Assembly (NCBI GenBank): GCA_964486725.1
Contig: CAZAOK010000043.1
Coordinates: forward strand, 1 to 30,760
From: M55B154 sp964486725
GTDB lineage: Bacteria; Spirochaetota; UBA4802; UB4802
Reading direction: 5' to 3'
DNA length: 30,760 nucleotides
Shown: positions 1 through 8,123 of the stretch, in pieces
Position numbering within the stretch: the first letter of the stretch is position 1
Layout of the letters: every line of letters starts with the position of its first letter
Notes under the pieces: model-generated
The model's input: the letters and a program-made list of their open reading frames with translations, nothing else
Told to the model about the DNA's origin: nothing
The model's database searches: none
Program-made: the position numbers and the translations under genes

Positions 1-2
1 CA

Positions 3-54
3 TTCAAAATTGACATTGAAATTCATATTATTACCCGGTATTTAATTCACCCCC
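3..54. repeat. Short dispersed repeat, copy 1
   Basis: This 52-bp stretch aligns without gaps to positions 19831-19882, with six mismatches by my count. Both copies are non-coding and lie in intergenic DNA ahead of plus-strand genes. The shared core begins TTCAAAATTGACATTGAAAT. This copy is close to the window edge, so its left flank is not visible. It is too short to code for anything and probably belongs to a dispersed intergenic repeat family. Confidence 0.7.
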
Positions 55-128
55 TAATTGTATTAATAAAGAGAGAGATGGTTGCCTGCTAACAAAATCC
101 ATTAATAATATTTAATGGTATGCATGAA

Positions 129-157
129 TTTACATCTGAAATGTTAATCAGTATTAT
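129..157 (+). promoter_or_regulatory. Putative sigma70-type promoter for the Mth938-like gene
   Basis: TTTACA at 129-134 and TATTAT at 152-157 are separated by 17 bp, about 48 bp before the start codon at 205. Spacing and consensus fit a housekeeping promoter. A 7-bp inverted repeat (CCATTAA 99-105, TTAATGG 112-118) lies just upstream and could be a regulator site. This is a pattern match only. Confidence 0.45.
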
Positions 158-204
158 AGTGCAAGTACCAGGTATTTCAGAAATTTATATAAACAGAGGG
201 AAGG

Positions 205-549
205 ATGCGAATAGAGGAATTCTCATTTGGAAAGATAATCATTGATGGCAACATGTATACAAACGATGTGATCGTCTACCCCGAAAAAGTACGGCCTGAA
301 TGGTGGAGGGATGATGGGCATAACTGCCAACCAGAAGACATAGATGAGATTATCAACTATGGGCCGGAGTTGCTTGTAATAGGTACAGGAGACCAGGGTC
401 GTATGCAGATTCCGGAAGATACACGTAGTGTCGTTGGAGACCATGATATTGAATTGATATCCGCACCTACACCGCAGGCGGTGAACCTCTACAATGAAAA
501 GACAAAAAATGGTATAAAAGTTGTCGGTGCTTTTAATCTCACCTGCTGA
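205..549 (+). CDS. Mth938/DUF498-fold protein
   Basis: The 114-residue product matches the small Mth938-like family (DUF498, also found in the mitochondrial assembly factor NDUFAF3). Family signs are an N-terminal beta-rich stretch, the central motif PELLVIGTGDQG near residues 54-65, and the C-terminal pattern in which APTPQAVNLYNE is followed by a beta-strand ending in VVGAFNLTC. The family is a single compact domain; its biochemical role in bacteria is unsettled. The start is supported by a purine-rich GAGGGAAGG ribosome-binding stretch just upstream. A very small ORF (585-731) follows after 35 bp and is probably co-transcribed. I am confident of the family and make no claim about function. 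Confidence 0.82.
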   Translation: MRIEEFSFGKIIIDGNMYTNDVIVYPEKVRPEWWRDDGHNCQPEDIDEIINYGPELLVIGTGDQGRMQIPEDTRSVVGDHDIELISAPTPQAVNLYNEKTKNGIKVVGAFNLTC

Positions 550-584
550 AATACATCCACAGAATTAACACGCGGAGGTATTCA

Positions 585-731
585 ATGGAACAGTCACAAA
601 CCGATACCAGTCAAAAGCAAAAGAAAAACAAGAATCTTGATCAATTGGAAACAAAAATACAGATTATGCGTGAACATATAAAGAATCAAAAGACTGAATA
701 TTCCCATTCAGATAATTCAAATCATCAATAG
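585..731 (+). CDS. Small charged protein, 48 residues, unknown
   Basis: A 49-codon ORF starts at ATG 585, preceded by a good ribosome-binding site (CGGAGGT, 572-578) at normal spacing. The product is very hydrophilic: a Gln/Lys-rich N-terminus (KQKKKNKN), a central stretch NLDQLETKIQIMREHIKNQK that could form a short amphipathic helix or coiled coil, and a polar Ser/Asn/His tail. It has no signal peptide, no membrane segment and no family I recognise. It lies between the Mth938-like gene and the decayed MscS gene, all on the same strand. The ribosome-binding site is the main reason to call it; codon composition is too short to judge. Confidence 0.5.
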   Translation: MEQSQTDTSQKQKKNKNLDQLETKIQIMREHIKNQKTEYSHSDNSNHQ

Positions 732-773
732 AAATAAGTTGACTTATGACATTCGGTGTATTTGAATATATCG

Positions 774-1429
774 ATGGAATATGTATTTGATATAATAAGT
801 TCATTATGGTCAGAGGTATCACCTTTTACTGGTGTAGTCATTGTAATAGCGTTGACCATTGTTGTTGTCCGGATAATTAAGACTATTTTCAGGAAGAAAC
901 AGACCGAACCATACTATTCACAGGTAGCAACTATTCTTATTGTTCTTTTCGGACTGTTTCTTGTGGTTCTTTTCCTTCCCATCAGTCATGAAATAAGAAA
1001 GCAGATATTGAGCTTTATAGGGGTATTGCTTAGTGCGGTGATAGCCCTGTCATCTACCAGTCTCATTGGTAATGCCATGGCAGGTATCATGCTTCGGGTT
1101 TCAAAAAGCTACAGGCCCGGCGATTTCATCGAAGTTGGGTCTACCCGGGGCAGGGTGTTTAACCAGGGACTTTTCAGCACCGAGGTACAGATCATCAACC
1201 GCGACACGGTAAGGAATCAGAGGAAATATCAAGCGAAACGAAGGTGGAGAAGCTTGCATTTGACAAAGCGGAAAAAGCAGAAAGTATTGAGAATCTGAAA
1301 GAAAACTATAATTACCTGCTCAAGAAAAAAGTAGAATTATCTGAGAAGATAAAGGATGAGAGTGATAAAGAGTGTAAGAAGGAAATGGAGGATGAAATAC
1401 AGCGTATTAAAAAAAGTCTCAAACACTGA
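774..1429 (+). pseudogene. MscS-family mechanosensitive channel, internally deleted remnant
   Basis: From ATG 774 (upstream GTG at 756 also possible) the reading frame encodes membrane helices and the MscS pore region: the helix IALSSTSLIGNAMAGIML, then YRPGDFIEVG and the start of the beta domain up to EVQIINRDTV near position 1211. MscS channels continue here with a conserved TLPN-type segment and about 100 more residues. Instead the frame turns into basic nonsense and ends at 1298. In the next frame, open from about 1202, a Glu/Lys-rich coiled-coil tail reads through to a stop at 1429 (KESEEISSETKVEKLAFDKA onward). The simplest reading is that the middle of the gene was lost in an out-of-frame deletion, leaving both ends. 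Small-conductance MscS channels release osmolytes on hypo-osmotic shock; this copy should not work. An assembly error is the alternative. Confidence 0.7.
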
Positions 1430-1511
1430 CGAAATATATTGAAAAACGAAAGAAAGAAAAGAATGACAAAACCTGAGAATACCAGGTGTGATGCGAAAAA
1501 ACCAGCATGAT

Positions 1512-1811
1512 CTAATGAGAGGGATTCTCAGCTATTTTGTTTATGGCATCCTTCACCACTTTGGTGTAAGCCTGGTCCCTGTTTCCCGCGTGAAGGTTCT
1601 GCTTGTACAGGTACCCTTTCATAGATAAAGATGACCTGTAAGCCGGTTTCAGGTGATTCAATGCCAGCGCGGCCATATCGATAACACAATCCCGGCACTT
1701 GCACACGTCCCGGTTCTCAACAAGGGCAAGTTGTTTTTCAAGTTCCTTGATTACGATGTTTTCAATCTGGTTTTCCAGAAGGTCAAAATCATATTCATCC
1801 TTAAAAGCCAC
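1512..1811 (-). CDS. ComFB-family (late competence development) protein
   Basis: The product carries the ComFB pattern: an N-terminal helix of the type NQIENIVIKELEKQL, then the cysteine cluster CKCRDCVIDMAALALNHLKPAY, closely matching the family core of Cys-x-Cys-x-x-Cys followed by D-x-x-A-L-A-L-N-x-L-x-P-x-Y. ComFB was named from a Bacillus subtilis competence operon, and ComFB domains in cyanobacteria have been reported to bind cyclic dinucleotides. I chose GTG 1811 because AAGGAG lies 7 bp upstream. The frame is also open to a GTG at 1871, but that one has no ribosome-binding site. The three cysteines could bind a metal. The gene stands alone, diverging from the EamA gene at 1974. Family call is good; function is open. 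Confidence 0.75.
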   Translation of the reverse strand: MAFKDEYDFDLLENQIENIVIKELEKQLALVENRDVCKCRDCVIDMAALALNHLKPAYRSSLSMKGYLYKQNLHAGNRDQAYTKVVKDAINKIAENPSH

Positions 1812-1973
1812 CTCGTTTCTCCTTAGCGCATGATTTTTCACAGAATCAATGGCAGGAGGAGTCGATTTCACAATATAAATAGAAAATATATTTTTTGCAA
1901 GCGGATTTCAAGAAATCATGTGTTATACTTGGAGCAATATTATTAACACGTTAAAAGATGAACCGAATATACA

Positions 1974-2852
1974 ATGAAACTGTTAACGGATTATAACAGG
2001 CAAAACCAGCTTCGCGGAATGGCCTTTTCAGCGACAGGGGTATTCTGCATAAGCTTTGATGCCCTGCTGGTACGCCTTGCGGATACAGGCGGCTGGAACG
2101 TGGCCTTCTGGCGGGGAAGCGGCATATTCCTTTCACTGGCACTTGTGGTTTTAATACAAAACAGGGGCAGAGTGGGACGGGTGCTTCCGCTTTTTCGTGG
2201 GCCTGCAGGTTTTTCATCTATACTTTTTGGTGTGAACAGTATTCTCTTTGTCATGTCGGTATCCCATACCAGTGTGGCAAACACGGTAATAATTCTCAGT
2301 GCCGGACCATTCTTTGCCGCGATATTCAGCCGGCTGTTTTTAACAGAACACATCCCCCTTCGTACATGGATAGCAGTATTTGCCGCCATATGCGGGGTGA
2401 TTATAATTTTCTCTGGTTCTCTCGAGGTCAACGACCTTTCCGGAAACCTGTATGCCCTGCTTATGGCCCTGATAATGGGAGGTAATTTTACCCTGCTTCG
2501 TGGGTTTCCCGCCGCGGAAAGAATACCCCTGGTTTGCTTGGGAGGGGGTGTTACAGCCATAATCAGTATATTCTTTGCCCATCCCTTTTCCCTGGATACG
2601 CAAAGTTACATGGCCCTGGCTATCATGGGGCTGTTCCAGATGCCGCTGGCGCAGGTTCTTCTTGCAACCGGCACCAGGTATATCCCTTCGCCGGAAGTAA
2701 GCCTTTTCATGCTTATTGAATCGGCGCTTGGTCCTGTCTGGGTGTGGATGGTGACAGGGGAGGTACCCCCCTCAACTGCCTTCATCGGTGGTATAATAAT
2801 AATTCCCACCATTATCATTCATTCTCTTCTTAACCTGAAGAAGCTGCCTTAG
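1974..2852 (+). CDS. EamA/DMT-superfamily transporter
   Basis: The 292-residue protein is very hydrophobic and reads as ten membrane helices in two five-helix EamA repeats, the architecture of drug/metabolite transporters such as RhaT and YdcZ relatives. Typical features are the first-repeat sequence FDALLVRLADTGGWNVAFWRG, near residues 29-49, and the end of that repeat, where an LFLTEHIP segment leads into a glycine-rich helix (AAICGVIIIFSG). The second repeat contains IESALGPVWVWMVTGEVPP, the matching loop. Its substrate cannot be told from sequence. Ribosome binding is weak at ATG 1974. A TGTTATACT extended -10 at 1921-1929 is a possible promoter in the gap shared with the divergent ComFB gene. 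It converges with the pseudo-receiver gene. Confidence 0.85.
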   Translation: MKLLTDYNRQNQLRGMAFSATGVFCISFDALLVRLADTGGWNVAFWRGSGIFLSLALVVLIQNRGRVGRVLPLFRGPAGFSSILFGVNSILFVMSVSHTSVANTVIILSAGPFFAAIFSRLFLTEHIPLRTWIAVFAAICGVIIIFSGSLEVNDLSGNLYALLMALIMGGNFTLLRGFPAAERIPLVCLGGGVTAIISIFFAHPFSLDTQSYMALAIMGLFQMPLAQVLLATGTRYIPSPEVSLFMLIESALGPVWVWMVTGEVPPSTAFIGGIIIIPTIIIHSLLNLKKLP

Positions 2853-2861
2853 GCAACTAGG

Positions 2862-3812
2862 TTAATCTTCTCTTCTGTCCTCAATGATCTTAAGAGAGGT
2901 GAGGGGTGGTTGCTCCCCCTGGTTGCGGGGGGTAAACAAGAGAATTATCTCGGTTCTCACATCACGCTTGATAATGAAATAATATTCCCCGGTAAGTTTG
3001 CGCACAAGGTCAATACCCCGGCCGGTTTCAGAGATGAACTCGGAAATGTCCTCACCCGTTTCAGCTGCCCTGAGAATAAGTTGCTCCTGTTCAATCATGT
3101 TCTGTATACTTTCAAGGATCTTCTCCTTTGTGAGTTTCCCCTTGTAATCATTTATCGCGATTCCATACGATTCAGTATTCCTGGCGATATATATATCAAC
3201 ATATTCATCATCACCCAGCGTAACTGGAATCCGTGCCTCTTTTTCCTTCGTATAGCCATGTGAGTGGTACAGGGCATTTATTGCCATCTCGTTGAGAACA
3301 AGCATTACTACCATGCGATTGTATACATGAAATCCCCATTCTTCAATTTTCTTCAGTGCCATGTTGATAGCTTTTTGTATTTGTCCGGATGATTGTATCC
3401 TGATACGTCTTGTATCTGTAATACCAGGCAGGTAATTGTTAAGACCGAATATATTGTTTTTCTTGATTAATTTATCAACAAGATTCATGAATTCATGCTC
3501 ATCTACGGGGGCTGGTAGAACATTTCCGATACCTTCGGTAAAAATTTTGTCAAAGAAAGAATCAATATCCATGTGTGTAATCATTATGGTGGGAATAAAG
3601 GTATAATGAGTGGTGAGATAGTTATACAAATCAAAGGCATTATCCCCTGGCAATGATACTTGAGAAACAACCAGGTCAATATCAAATGTTTTCAGTTTAC
3701 CCATTGCGTCGAAGGCCGAATCTGACGAGATAACATCATACCCGTTGACAAGAAGCAATTTTTCGATAACCTTTCTGTAGTCGGTGGCATCTACTATAAG
3801 AACAGTCTTCAT
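2862..3812 (-). CDS. Pseudo-receiver domain fused to a GHKL (HATPase_c) domain
   Basis: Residues 1-115 have a response-regulator receiver fold (MKTVLIVDATD, then VVSQVSLPGDNAF, PTIMITH and VLPAPVDEHEF). The phospho-acceptor Asp is replaced by Gln51, the second acidic-pocket residue by Ala9, and the conserved Lys by Ala101; Asp8 and Thr79 remain. It should therefore not be phosphorylated in the usual way. Residues 130-295 form a GHKL ATPase of the serine-kinase/anti-sigma type: the N-box LNEMAINALYHSHGY at 173-187 and a glycine-rich GRGIDLVRKL near 264-273. There is no histidine phosphorylation domain. Domain content suggests a partner-switching or sigma-factor control protein. The start has AGG six bases upstream. 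It is monocistronic and convergent with the EamA gene. Confidence 0.8.
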   Translation of the reverse strand: MKTVLIVDATDYRKVIEKLLLVNGYDVISSDSAFDAMGKLKTFDIDLVVSQVSLPGDNAFDLYNYLTTHYTFIPTIMITHMDIDSFFDKIFTEGIGNVLPAPVDEHEFMNLVDKLIKKNNIFGLNNYLPGITDTRRIRIQSSGQIQKAINMALKKIEEWGFHVYNRMVVMLVLNEMAINALYHSHGYTKEKEARIPVTLGDDEYVDIYIARNTESYGIAINDYKGKLTKEKILESIQNMIEQEQLILRAAETGEDISEFISETGRGIDLVRKLTGEYYFIIKRDVRTEIILLFTPRNQGEQPPLTSLKIIEDRRED

Positions 3813-3852
3813 AATATACCTGCTTAAGCTTGATTATTGGGTCACAACTGCT

Positions 3853-3880
3853 ATAATATCACTATACGGCCGTCAGGCAA
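3853..3880 (-). promoter_or_regulatory. Putative promoter of the pseudo-receiver/ATPase gene
   Basis: Read on the minus strand, TTGCCT (3880-3875) and TATTAT (3858-3853) are 16 bp apart, about 40 bp before the start codon at 3812. The match is fair. The rest of the roughly 300-bp gap to the next gene is AT-rich and shows nothing else I can name. Confidence 0.35.
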
Positions 3881-4110
3881 GTAAATCATTAAAACGGTAA
3901 TTATTGCAAATAAAAAAAATGATTGGATCATTTTCAATATAAATTGTTATTGAAATATTTATACCATGTACTATTAATATATATTTTTGGATGACAGAAA
4001 GTACTATAAACTTTGTGTGAATGTTTTTCCTGGTATTACTTCTACACCAGGTGAAAGATGTACCACCAGGGTTTTACACACGCAAAAAGCAATTATTCCG
4101 GAGGACCCAG

Positions 4111-4818
4111 ATGAATAGAAGGATTCTATTACTGTTTTCAATACTTATATGCGTTGTATTCTGTATTTCAGGGGCATTCAGCCAGGACGCGAATAATAAG
4201 GAACAGCAGTACTCACTAACTTCAAAAGATCTTGATGAAGACGGTAAGATGCTTGACCAGCAGGTAGTTGAATTAAGTAAAAAAATCGAGAATGTAATCG
4301 CAAAATACAAGTTGATGACAATTAAGAATATTCGTCTTGTTCCCTACCAGATGACATATACCATGGGTGATAATTATATAAAACTGGAAAAGCATCATTT
4401 TACAAGGGACGATCTTGTAAAAAACAGGGTAAGGGCTCTTCGGACACGTTCCATTATTATCTACACAAACGGGACAACAGTAAACAAGATAGAATCAATA
4501 ATTATTGAAAAAAACTATTATGAGGATACCACAAACGAAGTAAGAATTGTGGACAATTCCCCCACTGAAGCTGGTACTGATGATATTATTTTTACCCATA
4601 TCATGAATGGGAACAAGATTGTTAACGGCGAGAAACTTGGGGACATAAAAAATAACACGGCATTTCCAGTCAGAAATGAATTGAAACGGGAGTTTTATGT
4701 GCCCCATTTATCATATTTTTACGATGCAGTTTTAAATGTCGCGGAAACATATTATAAGGGAATAAAGGACGCCGAACAGACAATGAAGGAATTCCTGGAG
4801 AATTCCACCAGGTACTAA
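4111..4818 (+). CDS. Secreted protein of unknown function
   Basis: I start this gene at ATG 4111, which has GGAGG at 4100-4104 and opens a classic signal peptide (MNRRILLLFSILICVVFCIS, then GAFSQ). The frame runs open back to 4021 but those codons lack a ribosome-binding site and would bury the signal. After cleavage a short helical, charged segment (DLDEDGKMLDQQVVELSKKIE) precedes a mixed region rich in beta-like stretches, for example RTRSIIIYTNGTTVNKIESI. There is no lipobox and no cysteine in the mature part, so a soluble periplasmic protein is most likely. I do not recognise the family. It is followed by a strong terminator and is probably a single-gene unit. Confidence 0.75.
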   Translation: MNRRILLLFSILICVVFCISGAFSQDANNKEQQYSLTSKDLDEDGKMLDQQVVELSKKIENVIAKYKLMTIKNIRLVPYQMTYTMGDNYIKLEKHHFTRDDLVKNRVRALRTRSIIIYTNGTTVNKIESIIIEKNYYEDTTNEVRIVDNSPTEAGTDDIIFTHIMNGNKIVNGEKLGDIKNNTAFPVRNELKREFYVPHLSYFYDAVLNVAETYYKGIKDAEQTMKEFLENSTRY

Positions 4819-4851
4819 ACCGGGGGACGCAAATTAAGGAATTACGCGGGT

Positions 4852-4890
4852 ACTCCCTGTTGTTCCATTGGCAGGGAGTTTTTATTTGTT
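4852..4890 (+). terminator. Rho-independent terminator
   Basis: ACTCCCTG (4852-4859) and CAGGGAGT (4872-4879) form an 8-bp stem with a 12-nt loop, followed by a T-rich run (TTTTATTTGTTTT). It ends the transcript of the secreted protein at 4111-4818. Confidence 0.85.
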
Positions 4891-4995
4891 TTGTGTCCAC
4901 CTGCATTTTTTTCGCGCATTATTTGAACTATGGTAGACATGTACTGAAAAAATACCATCATGTTAGTATGATAATAATAATATTCAGGAGTTAGT

Positions 4996-6006
4996 ATGAA
5001 GATACTTATAACCGGCACTGCTGGGTTTATCGGATTTCACATGGCAAGACGGTTGTTATCAGAGGGCATGGACGTAACCGGTCTTGATAATATGAATGAT
5101 TATTATGATGTATCTCTGAAAGAAGCAAGAAACAGTATTCTTGAAAATGAGTATGAAGGGTACAAGCTGCATAGAATTGATCTTGCTGATACGGACAGTA
5201 TGCAAAAGTTGTTTGAAGAAGAAAAATTTGATTACGTAGTGCACCTGGCGGCACAGGCCGGCGTACGGTACAGCATTGAGAATCCCCGGGCATATATTGA
5301 CAGCAATATCGTTGGCTTCCTGAATGTACTGGAGGGATGCCGGCATCACAGTGTGAAGCACCTGGTATATGCCTCTTCAAGTTCTGTTTATGGTATGAAC
5401 ACCCGGATCCCGTTTTCGGTTCACGATAACGTGGATCATCCCGTGTCACTGTATGCCGCAAGTAAAAAGTCCAACGAATTGATGGCACACGTGTATTCAC
5501 ATTTATATGATATACCTTCCACGGGATTACGTTTTTTTACGGTGTATGGTCCCTGGGGTCGCCCGGATATGGCATATTATATGTTCACCAATTCCATCTT
5601 GAAAGATGAGAAAATACAGGTTTTTAATTATGGTGATATGGAACGGGATTTTACGTATATAGATGATATTGTTGAAGGGATATACCGGATTTTATGGAAG
5701 ATTCCTGCATCAACCGAAAATTGGGATGACATTCATCCGGATCCGGGAAGCAGTAGTGCTCCTTACAGGGTATATAACATAGGAAATAACCAGCCTGTTG
5801 GTTTAATGGATTTTATACATGTAATCGAAGAACTTCTTGGTAAAGACGCCAACATGGAACTTCTCCCGATGCAGCCGGGGGATGTTCTCACCACCTATGC
5901 TGATATTGATGATCTTTCTACAGCTGTAGGATATTCGCCGGATACTCCAATCGAGGATGGACTTGAAAAGTTTATATCATGGTATAAAGCATATCATAAA
6001 AGTTGA
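4996..6006 (+). CDS. UDP-glucuronate 4-epimerase-like NAD-dependent sugar epimerase
   Basis: This 336-residue protein is an extended short-chain dehydrogenase. It has the NAD-binding GTAGFIGFHMA motif at residues 7-17, a Ser-rich catalytic strand (YASSSSVYG, 125-133), and the catalytic pair Tyr153/Lys157 in LYAASKKSNELMAH. The stretch TGLRFFTVYGPWGRPDMAYY is the hallmark of the UDP-glucuronate 4-epimerase group (CapI/LpsL/GAE), which converts UDP-glucuronate to UDP-galacturonate for capsule or LPS. The start has CAGGAG six bases before. No glycosyltransferases are nearby, so the pathway cannot be placed. mgtE follows 41 bp downstream on the same strand. UDP-glucose 4-epimerase is a less likely alternative. 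Confidence 0.88.
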   Translation: MKILITGTAGFIGFHMARRLLSEGMDVTGLDNMNDYYDVSLKEARNSILENEYEGYKLHRIDLADTDSMQKLFEEEKFDYVVHLAAQAGVRYSIENPRAYIDSNIVGFLNVLEGCRHHSVKHLVYASSSSVYGMNTRIPFSVHDNVDHPVSLYAASKKSNELMAHVYSHLYDIPSTGLRFFTVYGPWGRPDMAYYMFTNSILKDEKIQVFNYGDMERDFTYIDDIVEGIYRILWKIPASTENWDDIHPDPGSSSAPYRVYNIGNNQPVGLMDFIHVIEELLGKDANMELLPMQPGDVLTTYADIDDLSTAVGYSPDTPIEDGLEKFISWYKAYHKS

Positions 6007-6047
6007 GTTAGTTGCCTGCCGGCATTTTCACGGCAAGGAGGCAGGAG

Positions 6048-7427
6048 ATGAAAAACCCAATACTCGTACCAGAATTAAGAGATCTGCTTAAACGCAAAAG
6101 ATTCGCAATCTTGAAATCCTTTCTTGCCGAACAGCATGAAAAAGAGATAGCGGAATACCTGAGTCTACTCAACCCGGAGGAGATATGGAAGATATTAAAC
6201 CTTGTAGATGTATACAGGCGTTCCGAGATATTTACCTACATGGACATGGATGTACAGGTGTCGCTGGTATCCGGTCCGTTGAAAAAGAATATTACCGAAC
6301 TTTTAATGCAAATGTCTCACGACGACAGGGCCGACCTTTTTCAGCATCTCGAAAAAAACGTTGCGGATAAACTACTATTACTGCTTCCTCCCGGCGAGCG
6401 ATATGATATTTTAAACCTTACCTCCTACAGTGAGGGCACGGCGGGTGCTATAATGACCACCGATTTTGCCACACTGGTAGAGGATGACACGGTTGAGAAA
6501 TCCATAAAAAAGATAAGAAGAGAGGCTCCTTCCAGGGAGACTATTTACTACATATATGTTACAGACCAGCATGAAAAGCTGATAGGCTTTGTTTCACTCA
6601 GAAACCTGATTCTTGCCAGGCCAAAGAAGAAAATATCAAGTATTATGAAATCCGAGGTGATTTACGCGTATGTTGATGATGACCAGGAAAAAGCAGCCCA
6701 ATTAATCGAAGAATACGACCTTATCGCCCTTCCAATCGTGGATTATAATAACCGGCTGTGCGGAATCATCACCCATGATGACGCTATCGATATTATCAGG
6801 GAAGAGCAGACCGAAGACATGGAACGTTTGATGGCCATCAGTGGCCGGGTGGAGGAGAAGACATACCTGGATGTACCCGCCTTTGTTCATTTTAAAAAGC
6901 GGGTATTCTGGGTGATCACGCTTGGTATATTGAGCCTGTTAACCGGGTTGATCATCCAGGGATTTCAGAATACCCTTGAATCTCTCATTATATTGACTTT
7001 TTACATGCCCATGCTGACCGCCACAGGTGGTAATACCGGCTCCCAGGCGGCAACGGTTGTGCTTCGCGCCCTGGCGTTAAATGAACTGAATCCAACAGAT
7101 ATTTTAAAGGTAATAGGGAAAGAGCTTTCAATCAGCATTTTGCTGGCATTGTGCCTCGGTGCTATAACCTATTTCCGGGTTTTGCTGTTGTCCGGAGATA
7201 CTACTATACCCGCGATTCTCACCCTGCAGAGTATTGCTACTGTTATTGCTATAGCACTGACCATTCAGGTGGTGTGGTCAACCCTTTTCGGAGCTGTTAT
7301 TCCAATTCTTGCTACAAGGTTGAAGCTTGACCCGGCTGTTGTATCAAGCCCGGCGTTGACAACCTTTGTTGACATGGGGGGGATCGCTATTTACTTTACC
7401 ATAGCAAAGATTGTTCTTGGTATTTAA
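6048..7427 (+). CDS. mgtE: MgtE magnesium transporter
   Basis: The 459-residue product has the full MgtE layout: a helical N domain (about residues 1-120), two CBS domains that sense cytosolic Mg2+ (about 125-245), a connecting helix, and five membrane helices from about 285. The pore motif GGNTGSQAATVVLRALAL starts near residue 327, and SPALTTFVDMGGIAIYF closes the last helix. MgtE is a homodimeric Mg2+ channel of the inner membrane. I use ATG 6048 with AGGAGG 4-5 bases ahead rather than the open codon at 6012. Only 41 bp separate it from the epimerase gene, so there is no room for an M-box riboswitch. Its 3' end overlaps the convergent TPR gene by 4 bp. Confidence 0.95.
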   Translation: MKNPILVPELRDLLKRKRFAILKSFLAEQHEKEIAEYLSLLNPEEIWKILNLVDVYRRSEIFTYMDMDVQVSLVSGPLKKNITELLMQMSHDDRADLFQHLEKNVADKLLLLLPPGERYDILNLTSYSEGTAGAIMTTDFATLVEDDTVEKSIKKIRREAPSRETIYYIYVTDQHEKLIGFVSLRNLILARPKKKISSIMKSEVIYAYVDDDQEKAAQLIEEYDLIALPIVDYNNRLCGIITHDDAIDIIREEQTEDMERLMAISGRVEEKTYLDVPAFVHFKKRVFWVITLGILSLLTGLIIQGFQNTLESLIILTFYMPMLTATGGNTGSQAATVVLRALALNELNPTDILKVIGKELSISILLALCLGAITYFRVLLLSGDTTIPAILTLQSIATVIAIALTIQVVWSTLFGAVIPILATRLKLDPAVVSSPALTTFVDMGGIAIYFTIAKIVLGI

Positions 7428-7984
7428 TCCAATTCCATCAGGATCGTGTCTGCCATTTTCTGGTAGCGTTCCGGACTATTCTCCGTTTTGACTTTTTGCA
7501 GGTATATGCGGGCCTTGTTGTCCTGACCCTTCTGATGTAGAGTAAGCGCGAGATTAATGTAGTTGGCATACTTGATGTTTGAAAAATCACCAAGATCATA
7601 GCGCGGCACAACAAGAAAATGGGTAAGCGCTTTCTGGTAATCCCCCAGCTGATACCAGTTTTTCCCTATATAATAATGAGAAATAGCCAGGATCCGTTCA
7701 TTGTTACTATTCTGCCTGATACATTCATGAAAGGTTTCTATCGAAAGATCGTTTAACCTGTCCTCGTAGGCAACATAGCTCGCGTAGAGAAGGTTTTTAT
7801 TGGATATATTATCAATTTCTAAAACTTTATTCCAGAAGTCTCTATTCTCTTTTGCAAGTGGAACAAGGTTTTTCTCTGCTGCCAAAGGCATTAAGAAGCT
7901 CGCGGCAACAAGAAAAAGAACCAGTGTATAACGAAAATAAAAAATATGCACGTAACGCTCCAGCATTATATTTTCAATCTTCAC
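7424..7984 (-). CDS. TPR-repeat protein with N-terminal signal/anchor
   Basis: An N-terminal hydrophobic segment (FRYTLVLFLVAASFLMPLAA, about residues 17-36) ends in an Ala-x-Ala-like site, so the protein is exported or anchored. The rest is helical and contains tetratricopeptide signatures: ISHYYIGKNWYQLGDYQKAL near residues 100-120 and YINLALTLHQKGQDNKARIY near 144-163. TPR proteins act as scaffolds; no partner is evident. Start choice between ATG 7984 and ATG 7966 is uncertain. The stop lies inside the last codons of mgtE on the other strand, a 4-bp tail-to-tail overlap with no terminator between them. Confidence 0.75.
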   Translation of the reverse strand: MKIENIMLERYVHIFYFRYTLVLFLVAASFLMPLAAEKNLVPLAKENRDFWNKVLEIDNISNKNLLYASYVAYEDRLNDLSIETFHECIRQNSNNERILAISHYYIGKNWYQLGDYQKALTHFLVVPRYDLGDFSNIKYANYINLALTLHQKGQDNKARIYLQKVKTENSPERYQKMADTILMELD

Positions 7985-8123
7985 AAGTGTTATAAGTATA
8001 TGCAGGTGTAGCGTTTTATTTCAAGAAAAATATTAATTCAGGAATATTAGAGTAAGGGAATTATTTCTTGACGTAAAGAATGTTTACCGGTCTTCTTATA
8101 TATAAAGCGACCTATTCTGGAAT

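Noticed and set aside
1244..1429. Separate 61-residue gene starting with GTG after the MscS fragment
   Set aside because: The frame is open further upstream and joins the MscS fragment closely; no ribosome-binding site precedes the GTG. It reads better as the displaced tail of the same channel gene.
4021..4110. Longer start for the secreted protein
   Set aside because: It would put 30 residues before a standard signal peptide and lacks a ribosome-binding site; ATG 4111 has GGAGG.
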